A stretch of DNA of 64,000 nt from Actibacterium ureilyticum (GTDB lineage: Bacteria; Pseudomonadota; Alphaproteobacteria; Rhodobacterales; Rhodobacteraceae). Where the stretch lies: contig NZ_NSBT01000026.1 in the NCBI RefSeq assembly GCF_002285435.1, positions 248,001-312,000 on the forward strand. Direction: 5' to 3'. This document shows positions 1 to 7,705 of the stretch, piece after piece. The notes beneath the pieces were generated by a model. That model was not told the origin of the DNA, ran no database searches, and saw nothing but the letters and a program-made list of their open reading frames with translations. Position numbers and translations under genes: made by a program. Position 1 is the stretch's first letter; every line of letters begins with the position of its first letter.

Positions 1-117
1 GCGGCGCGGCTGGTAGCGTTGGCCTGGTGGGACTGGCCGCATGCGGCGCTGCGGGCGGCGCTGACGGATTTCCGCACCCTGTCGGTCCATGCTTTCCTTG
101 AGAAATACGGTGGCTGA
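1..117 (+). CDS. C-terminal end of a phosphonate-linked hexapeptide-repeat acetyltransferase (partial)
   Basis: The reading frame is open from base 1 and ends at TGA 115-117, leaving 38 residues. The tail has a Trp-Trp-Asp-Trp-Pro-His cluster, then DFRTLS and ends FLEKYGG. From memory this closely resembles the C-terminus of the hexapeptide-repeat transferases found in phn operons (TIGR03308-type). The adjacent phn locus supports that reading. The hexapeptide repeats and active site lie outside the window, so the call rests on the tail and the neighbourhood only. It converges on the minus-strand phnM paralogue. Confidence 0.5.
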   Translation, partial: AARLVALAWWDWPHAALRAALTDFRTLSVHAFLEKYGG

Positions 118-143
118 GCTTCGGCCGATGGCCTGCGCGCGCG

Positions 144-169
144 AAAAAAGGGGGACCCGAAGATCCCCC
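144..169 (-). terminator. Rho-independent terminator with UUCG loop
   Basis: Read on the minus strand, an 8-bp stem (GGGGGATC with GGTCCCCC, one U-G pair) closes a TTCG tetraloop and is followed at once by six T residues. It lies about 140 bp beyond the stop of the minus-strand phnM paralogue and most likely ends that transcript. The plus-strand side has no T-run. Confidence 0.75.
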
Positions 170-308
170 TCTGACACATTAAAAACACTGTCTATAAAGG
201 TACTAATTCCCACAAACCTTCCCAGGTTCCACTCTTTACCAGTGTCCTTATCGCGGGTTTCGATGGCTTGCGTTTGGCAGCATTGGCACAAATTTGTGAC
301 AGTGTGTT

Positions 309-1490
309 TTATTCCGCGGCCAGCTTCATGCCCGCATTCTGATCGAACATGCGTTGCGCCGCCGCCCCCGCCAGATAGGCCAGGCGGCCATCGGCGATCG
401 TCATCTCGACCAGCCGGGTTTCGGCGTTGATCACCGTCAGATCGGCGCGTTTGCCGATATCCAGCCGACCCCGGTCGGGCAGGCGCAGGATCTGCGCCGG
501 GGTTTCCGAGATCATGGCCCAGGCGCGGGGCAGCGGCGCGATGCCCTTGTCCACCAGATGCCAGACGGCGCGGGTCAGCGCGGGGTAATAGTAATCCGAC
601 ACCAGCGCATCACAGAGCCCCTGGCGCACCAGATCCTCGGCCGCGACATTGCCCGATTGCGAGCGACCCCGCACCAGGTTCGGCGCGCCCATCAGGACGG
701 GATCGTTCATCGCCTTGGCGGCGGCGGCGGCCTTGCGCGCGGTGGGGAATTCGGCGATCCGCGCGCCGATCATCGAATAGCGTTCGCGGGTCTCGCCATC
801 GGGGTCGTCATGGCTGCCATAGATCACGCCCAGCCGGTCGAACGCATCGGCCAGCCGGCACAGGTGGCGGGGCACCTCGGGCTGGCGGGCTTTGGCGGCG
901 CGGGCGGCGGCGATGTGTTCCTCGATGCTGCGCCCGGCGCCTTTGGCCCAGTGGTACAGCGCGGGCGAGGCGGTGTCCGCATGGTCCAGCACGTCGTCCA
1001 GGTGATTGTTGAACACCACGTAATCGACGCCATGGGTCCGGATCGCGGCCAGCAGACGGTCGCCGCTGTCGACCAGGTGGGTTTCACAGCGGATCTGGAT
1101 GCGCAGATCGGTCAGCGCCTGGGGGCGGTAGAGCGACAGTGCCGCCAGCAGCTTTTCGGCGTGGTCGGGGCCGCGGTGGCCGCCCTCCCATGACCAGCTT
1201 TGCGCCAGCCAGGCGGTGGTGATGCCATTGGCGGCGGCGTCGCGGTCGGTGCCCGCAAGGCCGGTCATGAAATCGAAGGGCGCGGTGGGGCGGGGCGCCA
1301 TGTGCCGTTCGAACGCGTCGCCATGCAGGTCGATAATGCCGGGCAGGATCAGATAGCCGCTCAGGTCGACCTCGGGCAGGGGGCCCTTGGTGATCCGGCC
1401 GTCCCGGATGGCCAGCGAACGCTGCTGCATTTCGCCGTCACGCAGGATCTGGGCGCCGGTAAAGCGCAGGGGGGGCAGGGTCGGGCACAT
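309..1490 (-). CDS. PhnM-like amidohydrolase, second paralogue (alpha-D-ribose 1-methylphosphonate 5-triphosphate diphosphatase family)
   Basis: A 393-residue amidohydrolase-fold protein. In the C-P lyase pathway PhnM removes pyrophosphate from the ribose-triphosphate phosphonate before PhnJ acts. The N-terminal beta sandwich is followed by a metal-binding segment (IIDLHGDAFERH) where canonical PhnM has LIELHTDNLERH. Further shared blocks are GITTAW near residue 90, a VVFNNHLDD segment, YGSHDDPDGE, GAPNLVRGRSQSGN and VSDYYYPAL. It lies 79 bp downstream of phnF on the same strand, so the two are probably co-transcribed. A more canonical PhnM is encoded at 8445-9584, so this copy is either redundant or has changed specificity. 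The family is secure; the exact substrate is not. Confidence 0.8.
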   Translation of the reverse strand: MCPTLPPLRFTGAQILRDGEMQQRSLAIRDGRITKGPLPEVDLSGYLILPGIIDLHGDAFERHMAPRPTAPFDFMTGLAGTDRDAAANGITTAWLAQSWSWEGGHRGPDHAEKLLAALSLYRPQALTDLRIQIRCETHLVDSGDRLLAAIRTHGVDYVVFNNHLDDVLDHADTASPALYHWAKGAGRSIEEHIAAARAAKARQPEVPRHLCRLADAFDRLGVIYGSHDDPDGETRERYSMIGARIAEFPTARKAAAAAKAMNDPVLMGAPNLVRGRSQSGNVAAEDLVRQGLCDALVSDYYYPALTRAVWHLVDKGIAPLPRAWAMISETPAQILRLPDRGRLDIGKRADLTVINAETRLVEMTIADGRLAYLAGAAAQRMFDQNAGMKLAAE

Positions 1491-1569
1491 CGGGCTGCTC
1501 GGGTTGTGGTTTGGCCTGTGGATAACCCGAATCTGTATCGCGCTTGTGACAAAAACGCTTGTTTTGCGG

Positions 1570-2280
1570 TCAATCCGGCGTCACGACCAGGCAGATCCGG
1601 TCGCCCGCGAACCAGGTCAGCCCATATTCCAGGGGTTGATCGGCGGGGTCGATATTCATGCTTTCGGTGCGCAGGATCGGTGCGCCCTCGCGGATGCGCA
1701 GGTGCAGCGCCTGGGTCGCATCGGCCTGGCGCGCGGTCAGCCGGGTCGAGGCGCGGGTGTAATCGGTCACCCCCTCGGCCCGCAGCGCCTCGGTCACCGA
1801 CCCGCCCTTGCCCAGCCGTTTCAGCAGGCCCGGAAACCGCGCGGCGGGAAAGACCGACCGAAAGACCGCCAGCGGCGCGTCATCGGCCAGCGACAGCCCC
1901 TCATAGACATGCACGGGATCCTCGGCGGTCAGGCGCAGCGCCTTGGCCTCGACCTCATCGGGCAGGCGGGTTTCCAGACGCAGGATCTGCTTCGACGGGG
2001 TCTGTCCGCCCGCGGTCAGGTTCTGGTGATACCGCACCCGGCGCCCGATCGGGTATTCGGTGGGCTTGGCCGCCACGAAGACCCCCGCGCCGCGCCGGGA
2101 ATGCACCAGCCCACGATCGCCCATATCCCCCAGCGCATGGCGCACCGTGTGCCGGTTGACGCCGAAGCGCTGGGACAGCGCGGCCTCGGTCGGCAGCTTG
2201 TCGCCGGGGCGGTATTGCCCGGCGGCGATTTCACCTTCCAGCGTGGTGGCGATGGATTTCCAGATCGGGGTGCGGGCCAT
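1570..2280 (-). CDS. phnF: GntR/HutC-family transcriptional regulator PhnF
   Basis: A 236-residue regulator. An N-terminal GntR winged helix (about residues 5-75: KLPTEAALSQRFGVNRHTVRHAL) precedes a UTRA ligand-binding domain (about 95-230). It is divergent from phnG, and the 102-bp gap holds candidate operators. By family it should repress the C-P lyase operon until a phosphonate or phosphate-starvation signal appears; the ligand is not visible from sequence. It is probably co-transcribed with the phnM paralogue downstream. No odd features were seen. Confidence 0.85.
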   Translation of the reverse strand: MARTPIWKSIATTLEGEIAAGQYRPGDKLPTEAALSQRFGVNRHTVRHALGDMGDRGLVHSRRGAGVFVAAKPTEYPIGRRVRYHQNLTAGGQTPSKQILRLETRLPDEVEAKALRLTAEDPVHVYEGLSLADDAPLAVFRSVFPAARFPGLLKRLGKGGSVTEALRAEGVTDYTRASTRLTARQADATQALHLRIREGAPILRTESMNIDPADQPLEYGLTWFAGDRICLVVTPD

Positions 2281-2337
2281 GTCATCAAATCTTCATGCGC
2301 CCCGGCTTGCGCGACTCGGGGCAGGTGGTGTAATAAT

Positions 2338-2379
2338 TTGTATAGTTGTATAGGATAATAGACAGGTTGGCAAGTTGTC
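2338..2379. promoter_or_regulatory. Candidate PhnF operators in the phnF-phnG intergenic region
   Basis: Two exact tandem copies of TTGTATAG occupy 2338-2345 and 2346-2353. A dyad follows at 2361-2379: GACA-N2-TTG-G-CAA-N2-TGTC. A -10-like GATAAT (2354-2359) lies between them. GntR/HutC proteins bind short AT-rich dyads containing GTATA-type half-sites, so PhnF is the natural candidate. The second dyad runs to 3 bp before the phnG start codon and takes the place where a Shine-Dalgarno sequence would be; none is visible. Confidence 0.5.
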
Positions 2380-2382
2380 CAG

Positions 2383-2838
2383 ATGACACAGGCGGAAAAC
2401 ACCGAAGCGCGCCGAAACTGGCTTGGTCTGCTGGCCACGGCACCGGGCGACAGTCTGGCGGCGCTTTGTGACAGGCTCGCGAACCGGCCCGATTTCGATT
2501 GGTTGCGCCCGCCCGAGATCGGCTCGGTCATGGTGCGGGGCCGGACCGGCGGCACCGGCGCACCTTTCAATCTGGGCGAGATGACGGTGACCCGCTGCGC
2601 GCTGCAACTGCGGGGCAGCGATGTGGTGGGCCACGGCTATGTCCAGGGGCGCGACAAGGCCAGGGCCGAGCGCGCCGCGCTGATCGATGCGCTGATGCAG
2701 ACCGATGCGGCCCAGGCGGTGCGCGCCACGGTTCTGGACCCGCTGGCCGCTGCCCGCGATCAGGCGCGCGGCGCGCGGGCGTCCCGTGCCGCCGCCACGC
2801 GGGTCGAGTTTTTCACCATGGCGCGGGGAGAGGATTGA
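2383..2838 (+). CDS. phnG: C-P lyase core complex subunit PhnG
   Basis: A 151-residue protein, the usual PhnG length, with typical blocks VMVRGRTGGTGAPFNLGEMTVTR and GHGYVQGRDKARAERAALIDA. With PhnH, PhnI and PhnJ it forms the soluble C-P lyase core. PhnG and PhnI take part in making the ribose-triphosphate phosphonate intermediate. It is the first gene of the plus-strand operon phnGHIJKLN. Its stop overlaps the phnH start (TGATG), which suggests translational coupling. No clear Shine-Dalgarno sequence precedes this first cistron. Confidence 0.93.
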   Translation: MTQAENTEARRNWLGLLATAPGDSLAALCDRLANRPDFDWLRPPEIGSVMVRGRTGGTGAPFNLGEMTVTRCALQLRGSDVVGHGYVQGRDKARAERAALIDALMQTDAAQAVRATVLDPLAAARDQARGARASRAAATRVEFFTMARGED

Positions 2839-3410
2839 TGCAGCACGCCACCACCTTGCAAGGCGGATTTGCCGATGCCGCCCCCGATGCCGCCCGCGCG
2901 TTTCGCGCAGCGATGACCGCCATGGCCCGGCCCGGCACCATCGTCGACATGGCGGGCGCCACGCCGCCCGCACCGCTGTCGGTGGCCGCCGCCACGCTGT
3001 TGCTGACGCTGGCCGACCGTGAAACGCCGCTGCACCTGGCGGGGCGCCATGACACGCCCGATCTGCGCGCCTGGCTGACCTTTCACACCGGCGCGCCGCT
3101 GGTTGCGGCCGCCGATGCGATGTTCGCGCTGGGCGACTGGGCCGCGCTGCAACCGCTGCACGGCTATGCCATCGGCCGCGCCGATTACCCCGACCGCTCG
3201 GCCACGCTGATCGTGGAATGCGATGACCTGTCGCCCGACGGCGCCCATCTGACCGGGCCGGGGATCAAGGACAGCGCAACGTTGTCCCTGCCCGAGATCG
3301 CAGCGTTTCAGGCCAATGCCGCGCTGTTTCCGCTGGGCCTCGATTTCTTCTTCACCGCCGGGGCGCAGCTTGCCGCGCTGCCCCGCACCACCAAGGTAAG
3401 GGCCGCCTGA
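2838..3410 (+). CDS. phnH: C-P lyase core complex subunit PhnH
   Basis: 190 residues, starting at the ATG inside the TGATG overlap with phnG and matching the usual PhnH N-terminus (GGF-x-D-x-A-x-x-A-x-RAFRAAM). A family block RPGTIVDMAG lies near residues 32-41, and the tail HLTGPGIKDSATLSLPEI is also typical. PhnH is the non-enzymatic, PLP-transferase-fold subunit of the core complex. Its stop overlaps the phnI start, again TGATG. Confidence 0.92.
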   Translation: MQHATTLQGGFADAAPDAARAFRAAMTAMARPGTIVDMAGATPPAPLSVAAATLLLTLADRETPLHLAGRHDTPDLRAWLTFHTGAPLVAAADAMFALGDWAALQPLHGYAIGRADYPDRSATLIVECDDLSPDGAHLTGPGIKDSATLSLPEIAAFQANAALFPLGLDFFFTAGAQLAALPRTTKVRAA

Positions 3411-4501
3411 TGTATGTTGCCGTCAAAGGGGGCGAACGCGCCATCGACAACGCCCATGCCTGGCTGGCCGAGGAACGCCGGGGCGATACCGACATCGCCG
3501 AGCTGTCCATCGACCAGATCCGCGAACAGCTGGCGCTGGCCGTGAACCGGGTGATGGCCGAAGGCTCGCTTTACGATCCGGACCTGGCCGCGCTGGCCAT
3601 CAAACAGGCGCGCGGCGATCTGATCGAGGCGATCTTCCTGATCCGCGCCTATCGCACCACGCTGCCGCGCCTGGGCCATTCCGAGCCGGTCGATACCGGC
3701 GCGATGGCCTGCGAACGCCGGATATCCGCTACGTTCAAGGATCTGCCGGGCGGGCAGGTGCTGGGGCCGACCTTCGACTATACCCACCGGCTGCTGGATT
3801 TCGCGCTGGCCGCCGAAGGCGACGCGGCGCCGCCCGCGCCCCAGGCCCCGGCCGATGACGTGCCCAAGCCGCGCGTCAGCGATTTCCTGAATCGCGAGGG
3901 GCTGATCGAAACCCAGCCCGATAGCGACACGCCCCCGCCCGACCTGACGCGCGCGCCGCTGGAATTCCCGGCCGAGCGTGCCCTGCGCCTGCAATCGCTG
4001 GCGCGCGGCGACGAAGGTTTCGTGCTTGGCATGGCCTATAGTACTCAGCGCGGCTATGGCCGCACGCACGCCTTCGTGGGCGAGCTGCGCATGGGCCAAG
4101 TGGCGGTGGAAATGGAGATCCCCGAATTGGGCTTTGCCATCGAAATCGGCGAGATCACCCTGACCGAATGCGAAACGGTGAACCAGTTCAAGGGCTCGAA
4201 AACCGAGCCGGCGCAATTCACCCGCGGTTACGGGCTGGTCTTCGGCCATTCCGAGCGCAAGGCGATCTCGATGTCACTGGTCGACCGCGCGCTGCGCTGG
4301 CAGGAGCTGGGCGAAGAGAATTCCGGCGCCCCTGCACAGGACGAGGAATTCGTGCTGGCCCATGCCGACAATATTCAGGCCATGGGCTTTCTGGAGCATA
4401 TCAAGCTGCCCCATTACGTCGATTTTCAATCTGAGCTGGAATTGGTGCGCAAGATCCGCGCCGAGGCGTCACAGGCCGCCACACCGGAGGCCGCCGAATG
4501 A
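3410..4501 (+). CDS. phnI: C-P lyase core complex subunit PhnI
   Basis: A 363-residue protein with the PhnI N-terminus (MYVAVKGGERAIDNAH), the ERRISATFKDLPGGQ-like block near residue 105, and C-terminal GYGLVFGHSERKAISMSLVDRAL. PhnI is the nucleosidase-like component that swaps adenine of ATP or GTP for the phosphonate, with PhnG, PhnH and PhnL. It is translationally coupled to phnH. The next cistron, phnJ, starts 211 bp further on, an unusually wide gap for this operon that holds an opposing small ORF. Confidence 0.93.
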   Translation: MYVAVKGGERAIDNAHAWLAEERRGDTDIAELSIDQIREQLALAVNRVMAEGSLYDPDLAALAIKQARGDLIEAIFLIRAYRTTLPRLGHSEPVDTGAMACERRISATFKDLPGGQVLGPTFDYTHRLLDFALAAEGDAAPPAPQAPADDVPKPRVSDFLNREGLIETQPDSDTPPPDLTRAPLEFPAERALRLQSLARGDEGFVLGMAYSTQRGYGRTHAFVGELRMGQVAVEMEIPELGFAIEIGEITLTECETVNQFKGSKTEPAQFTRGYGLVFGHSERKAISMSLVDRALRWQELGEENSGAPAQDEEFVLAHADNIQAMGFLEHIKLPHYVDFQSELELVRKIRAEASQAATPEAAE

Positions 4502-4509
4502 GACCGGGG

Positions 4510-4656
4510 TCAGTCTTCGCCGCCGGTATCCACCAGCCAGCCACCGGGGCCGGCCACCGCATCGGGCAGGGTCACGATCATCGCCTCGCGCAGCAGACCA
4601 AGGGTCATCAGGCTGAACGCGATCTGGTCGAACGTGATGCTGCTCAGGAATTCCAT
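4510..4656 (-). CDS. Small ORF antisense within the phn operon, unknown function
   Basis: A 48-codon ORF on the opposite strand fills the gap between phnI and phnJ. It begins MEFLSSITFDQIAFSLMTLG and ends WLVDTGGED. The ATG is preceded on its own strand by GAGGAG at 8-nt spacing, a good ribosome binding site. The peptide has a hydrophobic middle and an acidic end. I do not recognise a family. It may be a real small protein, or an accidental ORF in the leader of phnJ. The unusual gap length and good RBS favour the first. Confidence 0.4.
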   Translation of the reverse strand: MEFLSSITFDQIAFSLMTLGLLREAMIVTLPDAVAGPGGWLVDTGGED

Positions 4657-4712
4657 GCGACGTGCTCCTCTGGTCTGCACCTTCATTCCTGTCAGGCAAT
4701 TGGGGCCGAAAC

Positions 4713-5564
4713 ATGACGCAATCGGATCAATATAACTTCGCTTATCTCGACGAGCAGACAAAGCGCATGATCCGCCGGGCATTGTTGAAAGGCCTGGCCA
4801 TCCCCGGCTATCAGGTGCCCTTTGCCAGCCGCGAAATGCCCATGCCCTATGGCTGGGGAACGGGCGGCGTGCAGGTCTCGGCGGCCTGCCTCACGCCCGA
4901 GGATACGCTCAAGGTGATCGATCAGGGGGCCGATGACACCACCAACGCGGTCTCGATCCGCAAGTTCTTCGAGCGCACCGCCGGGGTGGCGACGACCGAA
5001 CACACGCCCGACGCGAGCCTTATCCAGACGCGCCACCGGATCCCCGAAACCCCGCTGACCCAGGATCAGATCCTGGTCTATCAGGTGCCGATCCCCGAAC
5101 CCCTGCGGTTCCTGGAGCCGCGCGAGACCGAAACCCGCAAGATGCACGAGCTGCAGGAATACGGCCTGATGCATGTGCGGCTTTACGAGGATATCGCCCA
5201 GCACGGCCATATCGCCACCGCCTATGCCTATCCGGTGCGGGTCGAGGGGCGCTATGTCATGGACCCGTCGCCAATCCCGAAATTCGACAATCCCAAACTG
5301 GGCGATTGCCCGGCGATCCAGCTGTTCGGCGCGGGCCGCGAACAGCGCATCTATGCGCTGCCCCCCTATACGCAGGTCGTGTCGCTCGATTTCGACGACC
5401 ACCCCTTCGATCCGTCCAAGGCCGATCACGATTGCGCGCTTTGCGGGGCGGCGGACAGCTATCTCGACGAGGTCATCGTCGATGACCGGGGCGGACGGAT
5501 CTTCGTCTGCTCCGACACCGATTACTGCGCCGGCCGGCGCGCTGAAACCGGGGGGCCGGAATGA
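4713..5564 (+). CDS. phnJ: Radical SAM C-P lyase PhnJ
   Basis: 283 residues. PhnJ is the radical SAM enzyme that cleaves the C-P bond of 5-phosphoribosyl 1-phosphonate, releasing the alkane. The unusual C-terminal cluster motif C-x2-C-x21-C-x5-C is intact at Cys241, Cys244, Cys266 and Cys272, the same numbering as E. coli PhnJ. Cys272 is the catalytic thiyl residue in that model. The start was chosen at the ATG giving the MTQSDQYNFAYLDEQTKRMI family N-terminus, not the in-frame ATG 51 bp upstream. A repeat element follows directly after the stop. Confidence 0.95.
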   Translation: MTQSDQYNFAYLDEQTKRMIRRALLKGLAIPGYQVPFASREMPMPYGWGTGGVQVSAACLTPEDTLKVIDQGADDTTNAVSIRKFFERTAGVATTEHTPDASLIQTRHRIPETPLTQDQILVYQVPIPEPLRFLEPRETETRKMHELQEYGLMHVRLYEDIAQHGHIATAYAYPVRVEGRYVMDPSPIPKFDNPKLGDCPAIQLFGAGREQRIYALPPYTQVVSLDFDDHPFDPSKADHDCALCGAADSYLDEVIVDDRGGRIFVCSDTDYCAGRRAETGGPE

Positions 5565-5565
5565 C

Positions 5566-5629
5566 CCTTCTTCTTGGTGAAAATATCCTGCGGGGGTGCG
5601 GGGGTGCAAAGCCCCCGCCTCCGACAGAG
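5566..5629 (+). repeat. Dispersed CTTCTTCTTGG/hairpin repeat, copy 1
   Basis: One base after the phnJ stop the sequence reads CTTCTTCTTGG, then an AAAATAT segment, then a G-rich hairpin (GCGGGGG 5598-5604 pairing with CCCCCGC 5612-5618). Four other copies are in this window at 6427, 23459, 50244 and 55432. It has terminator-like structure but no T-run, and it sits inside the phnJ-phnK operon, where full termination would be harmful. Confidence 0.75.
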
Positions 5630-5655
5630 GGGACGAACGCAACAGGGGGCATGGG

Positions 5656-6426
5656 ATGACACCGCTTTTGCAGGTCACAGGCCTGTCGAAACATTATGGC
5701 GCGCGGATCGGCTGCGCAGGGGTCGCCTTCGATCTTTACCCGGGCGAGGTGCTGGGCATCGTCGGCGAAAGCGGCTCGGGCAAATCCACGCTGCTGAACT
5801 GTCTGGCGGGGCACCTGACCCCGGATCGTGGGCAGGTGCTGTTCGACACCCGCGCCGACGGGTTGCGCGACACGGTCACGATGTCGGAACCCGAACGGCG
5901 GATGCTGGCGCGGACCGACTGGGCCTTTGTGCATCAGAACCCGCGCGACGGGCTGCGCATGGGCGTCAGCGCGGGCGGCAATGTGGGCGAGCGGCTGATG
6001 GCCGTGGGCGGGCGCCACTATGGCCGGATCCGCGACACCGCGACCGACTGGCTGGGCCGGGTCGAGATCGCCGCCGACCGCATCGACGACCGCCCCTCGG
6101 CCTTTTCGGGCGGGATGCAGCAACGGCTGCAGATCGCGCGCAATCTGGTGACCGGGCCGCGGCTGGTCTTCATGGACGAACCGACAGGCGGGCTTGATGT
6201 CAGCGTGCAGGCGCGGCTGCTGGATCTGTTGCGGGGATTGGTGCGCGAAATGGGGTTGAGCGCGATCCTGGTCACCCATGATCTGGCGGTGGTGCGGCTT
6301 TTGGCGGACCGGCTGATGGTGATGAAGTCGGGCCATGTGGTCGAGGCGGGCCTGACCGATCAGGTGCTGGACGATCCGCAGCATCCCTATACCCAGCTGC
6401 TGGTCAGTTCGGTTCTGCAGATGTGA
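5656..6426 (+). CDS. phnK: C-P lyase ABC-type ATPase PhnK
   Basis: A 256-residue ABC ATPase of the PhnK/Opp type. Walker A GESGSGKST is at residues 37-45, the signature FSGGMQQRLQIARNL near 155, and Walker B LVFMDEPTGGLDV near 175. PhnK binds the core complex (on PhnJ) rather than a membrane permease. The start is the ATG giving MTPLLQVTGLSKHYG. It follows phnJ by 91 bp containing a repeat, and a second, inverted repeat begins immediately after its stop. Confidence 0.93.
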   Translation: MTPLLQVTGLSKHYGARIGCAGVAFDLYPGEVLGIVGESGSGKSTLLNCLAGHLTPDRGQVLFDTRADGLRDTVTMSEPERRMLARTDWAFVHQNPRDGLRMGVSAGGNVGERLMAVGGRHYGRIRDTATDWLGRVEIAADRIDDRPSAFSGGMQQRLQIARNLVTGPRLVFMDEPTGGLDVSVQARLLDLLRGLVREMGLSAILVTHDLAVVRLLADRLMVMKSGHVVEAGLTDQVLDDPQHPYTQLLVSSVLQM

Positions 6427-6479
6427 ACGCGCCGGGGGCCAGCCCCCCGGACCCCCGGAGTATTTGGACCAAGAAGAAG
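6427..6479 (-). repeat. Dispersed CTTCTTCTTGG/hairpin repeat, copy 2 (inverted)
   Basis: This is the same element as at 5566 in inverted orientation. The hairpin (CCGGGGG 6432-6438 with CCCCCGG 6444-6450) abuts the phnK stop, and the purine-rich complement AAGAAGAAG (6471-6479) abuts the phnL start codon. In this copy the repeat therefore supplies the whole phnK-phnL spacer and the only Shine-Dalgarno-like purine tract for phnL. Confidence 0.75.
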
Positions 6480-7166
6480 ATGATGATCGAATTGAACGGC
6501 GTTGGCAAAAGCTTCACCCTGCACAACCAGGGTGGCACCGAGATTCCGGTTCTGGCCGGGGCGGAGCTGTCGGTTGCGCCGGGGGAATGCGTGGCGTTGA
6601 CCGGGGCATCGGGGGCGGGGAAATCCACGCTGATGCGGATGATCTATGGCAACTACCGGACCCAGGCGGGATCGATCCGGGTGGGCGGGGTCGATGTGAC
6701 CGCCGCCGCCCCGCGCGAGATCCTGCGGCTGCGGCGCGAGGGGTTGGGTTATATCAGCCAGTTCCTGCGGGTGGTGCCGCGTGTGCCGACGGTTGCGGTG
6801 GTGGCCGAGCCGCTGTTGCAGCTGGGGCGGCCGCGGGATCAGGCGCTGGATGTGGCGCGCGGGTTGTTGCACCGGTTGAACATTCCCGAACGGCTGTGGG
6901 ATCTGTCGCCCACCACGTTTTCGGGCGGCGAGCAGCAGCGGGTCAATATCGCGCGGGGGTTCGCCCATGCCTATCCGGCGCTGTTGCTGGATGAGCCGAC
7001 CGCCAGCCTGGATGCGGTGAACCGCGCCGTGGTGCTGGAGATGATCGCCGAGGCCAAGGCGCGCGGTGCGGCGATCCTGGGGATCTTTCACGATGTGGCC
7101 GCGCGCGATGCGGTGTGCGACCGCGCGGTCGATGTGGGGGCCTTTACCCCCGGCGCGGTGCAATGA
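6480..7166 (+). CDS. phnL: C-P lyase ABC-type ATPase PhnL
   Basis: 228 residues from the first of two adjacent ATG codons (6480 or 6483). Walker A GASGAGKST is at 42-50, the signature FSGGEQQRVNIARG near 150 and Walker B LLLDEPTASLD near 170. PhnL is the second ATPase of the C-P lyase system and associates with PhnK on the core complex. The start codons directly follow AAGAAGAAG contributed by an inverted repeat. The C-terminus overlaps phnN by ATGA. Confidence 0.92.
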   Translation: MMIELNGVGKSFTLHNQGGTEIPVLAGAELSVAPGECVALTGASGAGKSTLMRMIYGNYRTQAGSIRVGGVDVTAAAPREILRLRREGLGYISQFLRVVPRVPTVAVVAEPLLQLGRPRDQALDVARGLLHRLNIPERLWDLSPTTFSGGEQQRVNIARGFAHAYPALLLDEPTASLDAVNRAVVLEMIAEAKARGAAILGIFHDVAARDAVCDRAVDVGAFTPGAVQ

Positions 7167-7705
7167 GCGGCGCGCTTTTCGCCGTGGTGGGCCCGTCGGG
7201 TGTGGGCAAGGACACGCTGATGACCGCCGCGGCGGCACGGTCGCCGGCGGTGAAGCTGGTGCGGCGGGTGATCACCCGGCCCGCCGATGCGGGCGGCGAG
7301 GATTTCGAGGCGGTCGGCATGGACGCGTTCGCGCGCCGCCGCGACGCTGGTGAGTTCGTGCTGCATTGGGGCGCGCATGGGCTGTTCTATGGCATCCCGC
7401 GCGGGATCGAGCGGGATCTGGCGGCGGCGCGTCTGGTGCTGTTCAACGGCTCGCGCGGGATCATGCCCGAGGCGCAGCGGCGTTTCCCCGATCTGATCGT
7501 GCTGCATGTGACCGCGCCGGTGCCGGTGCTGGCCGAACGGCTGGCCGCGCGGGGCCGTGAAAGCGCGGATGACATCGCGGCGCGGCTGACCCGGGCGGGC
7601 TATGACCTGCCGCCGGGGCTGAATGTGCGCACGATCTGCAACGACCGCGATCTGGACAGCGCGGTCGACGCGTTCCTTGCGGCGCTTCAGCCGGTCAGGG
7701 CATAG
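7163..7705 (+). CDS. phnN: Ribose 1,5-bisphosphate phosphokinase PhnN
   Basis: 180 residues, of guanylate-kinase-like fold. The P-loop GPSGVGKDT is at residues 10-18. PhnN phosphorylates ribose 1,5-bisphosphate to PRPP, returning the sugar from C-P lyase to nucleotide metabolism. It starts in the ATGA overlap with phnL, giving MSGALFAVVGPSG. It ends 19 bp inside the convergent DUF1045 gene. Confidence 0.9.
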   Translation: MSGALFAVVGPSGVGKDTLMTAAAARSPAVKLVRRVITRPADAGGEDFEAVGMDAFARRRDAGEFVLHWGAHGLFYGIPRGIERDLAAARLVLFNGSRGIMPEAQRRFPDLIVLHVTAPVPVLAERLAARGRESADDIAARLTRAGYDLPPGLNVRTICNDRDLDSAVDAFLAALQPVRA

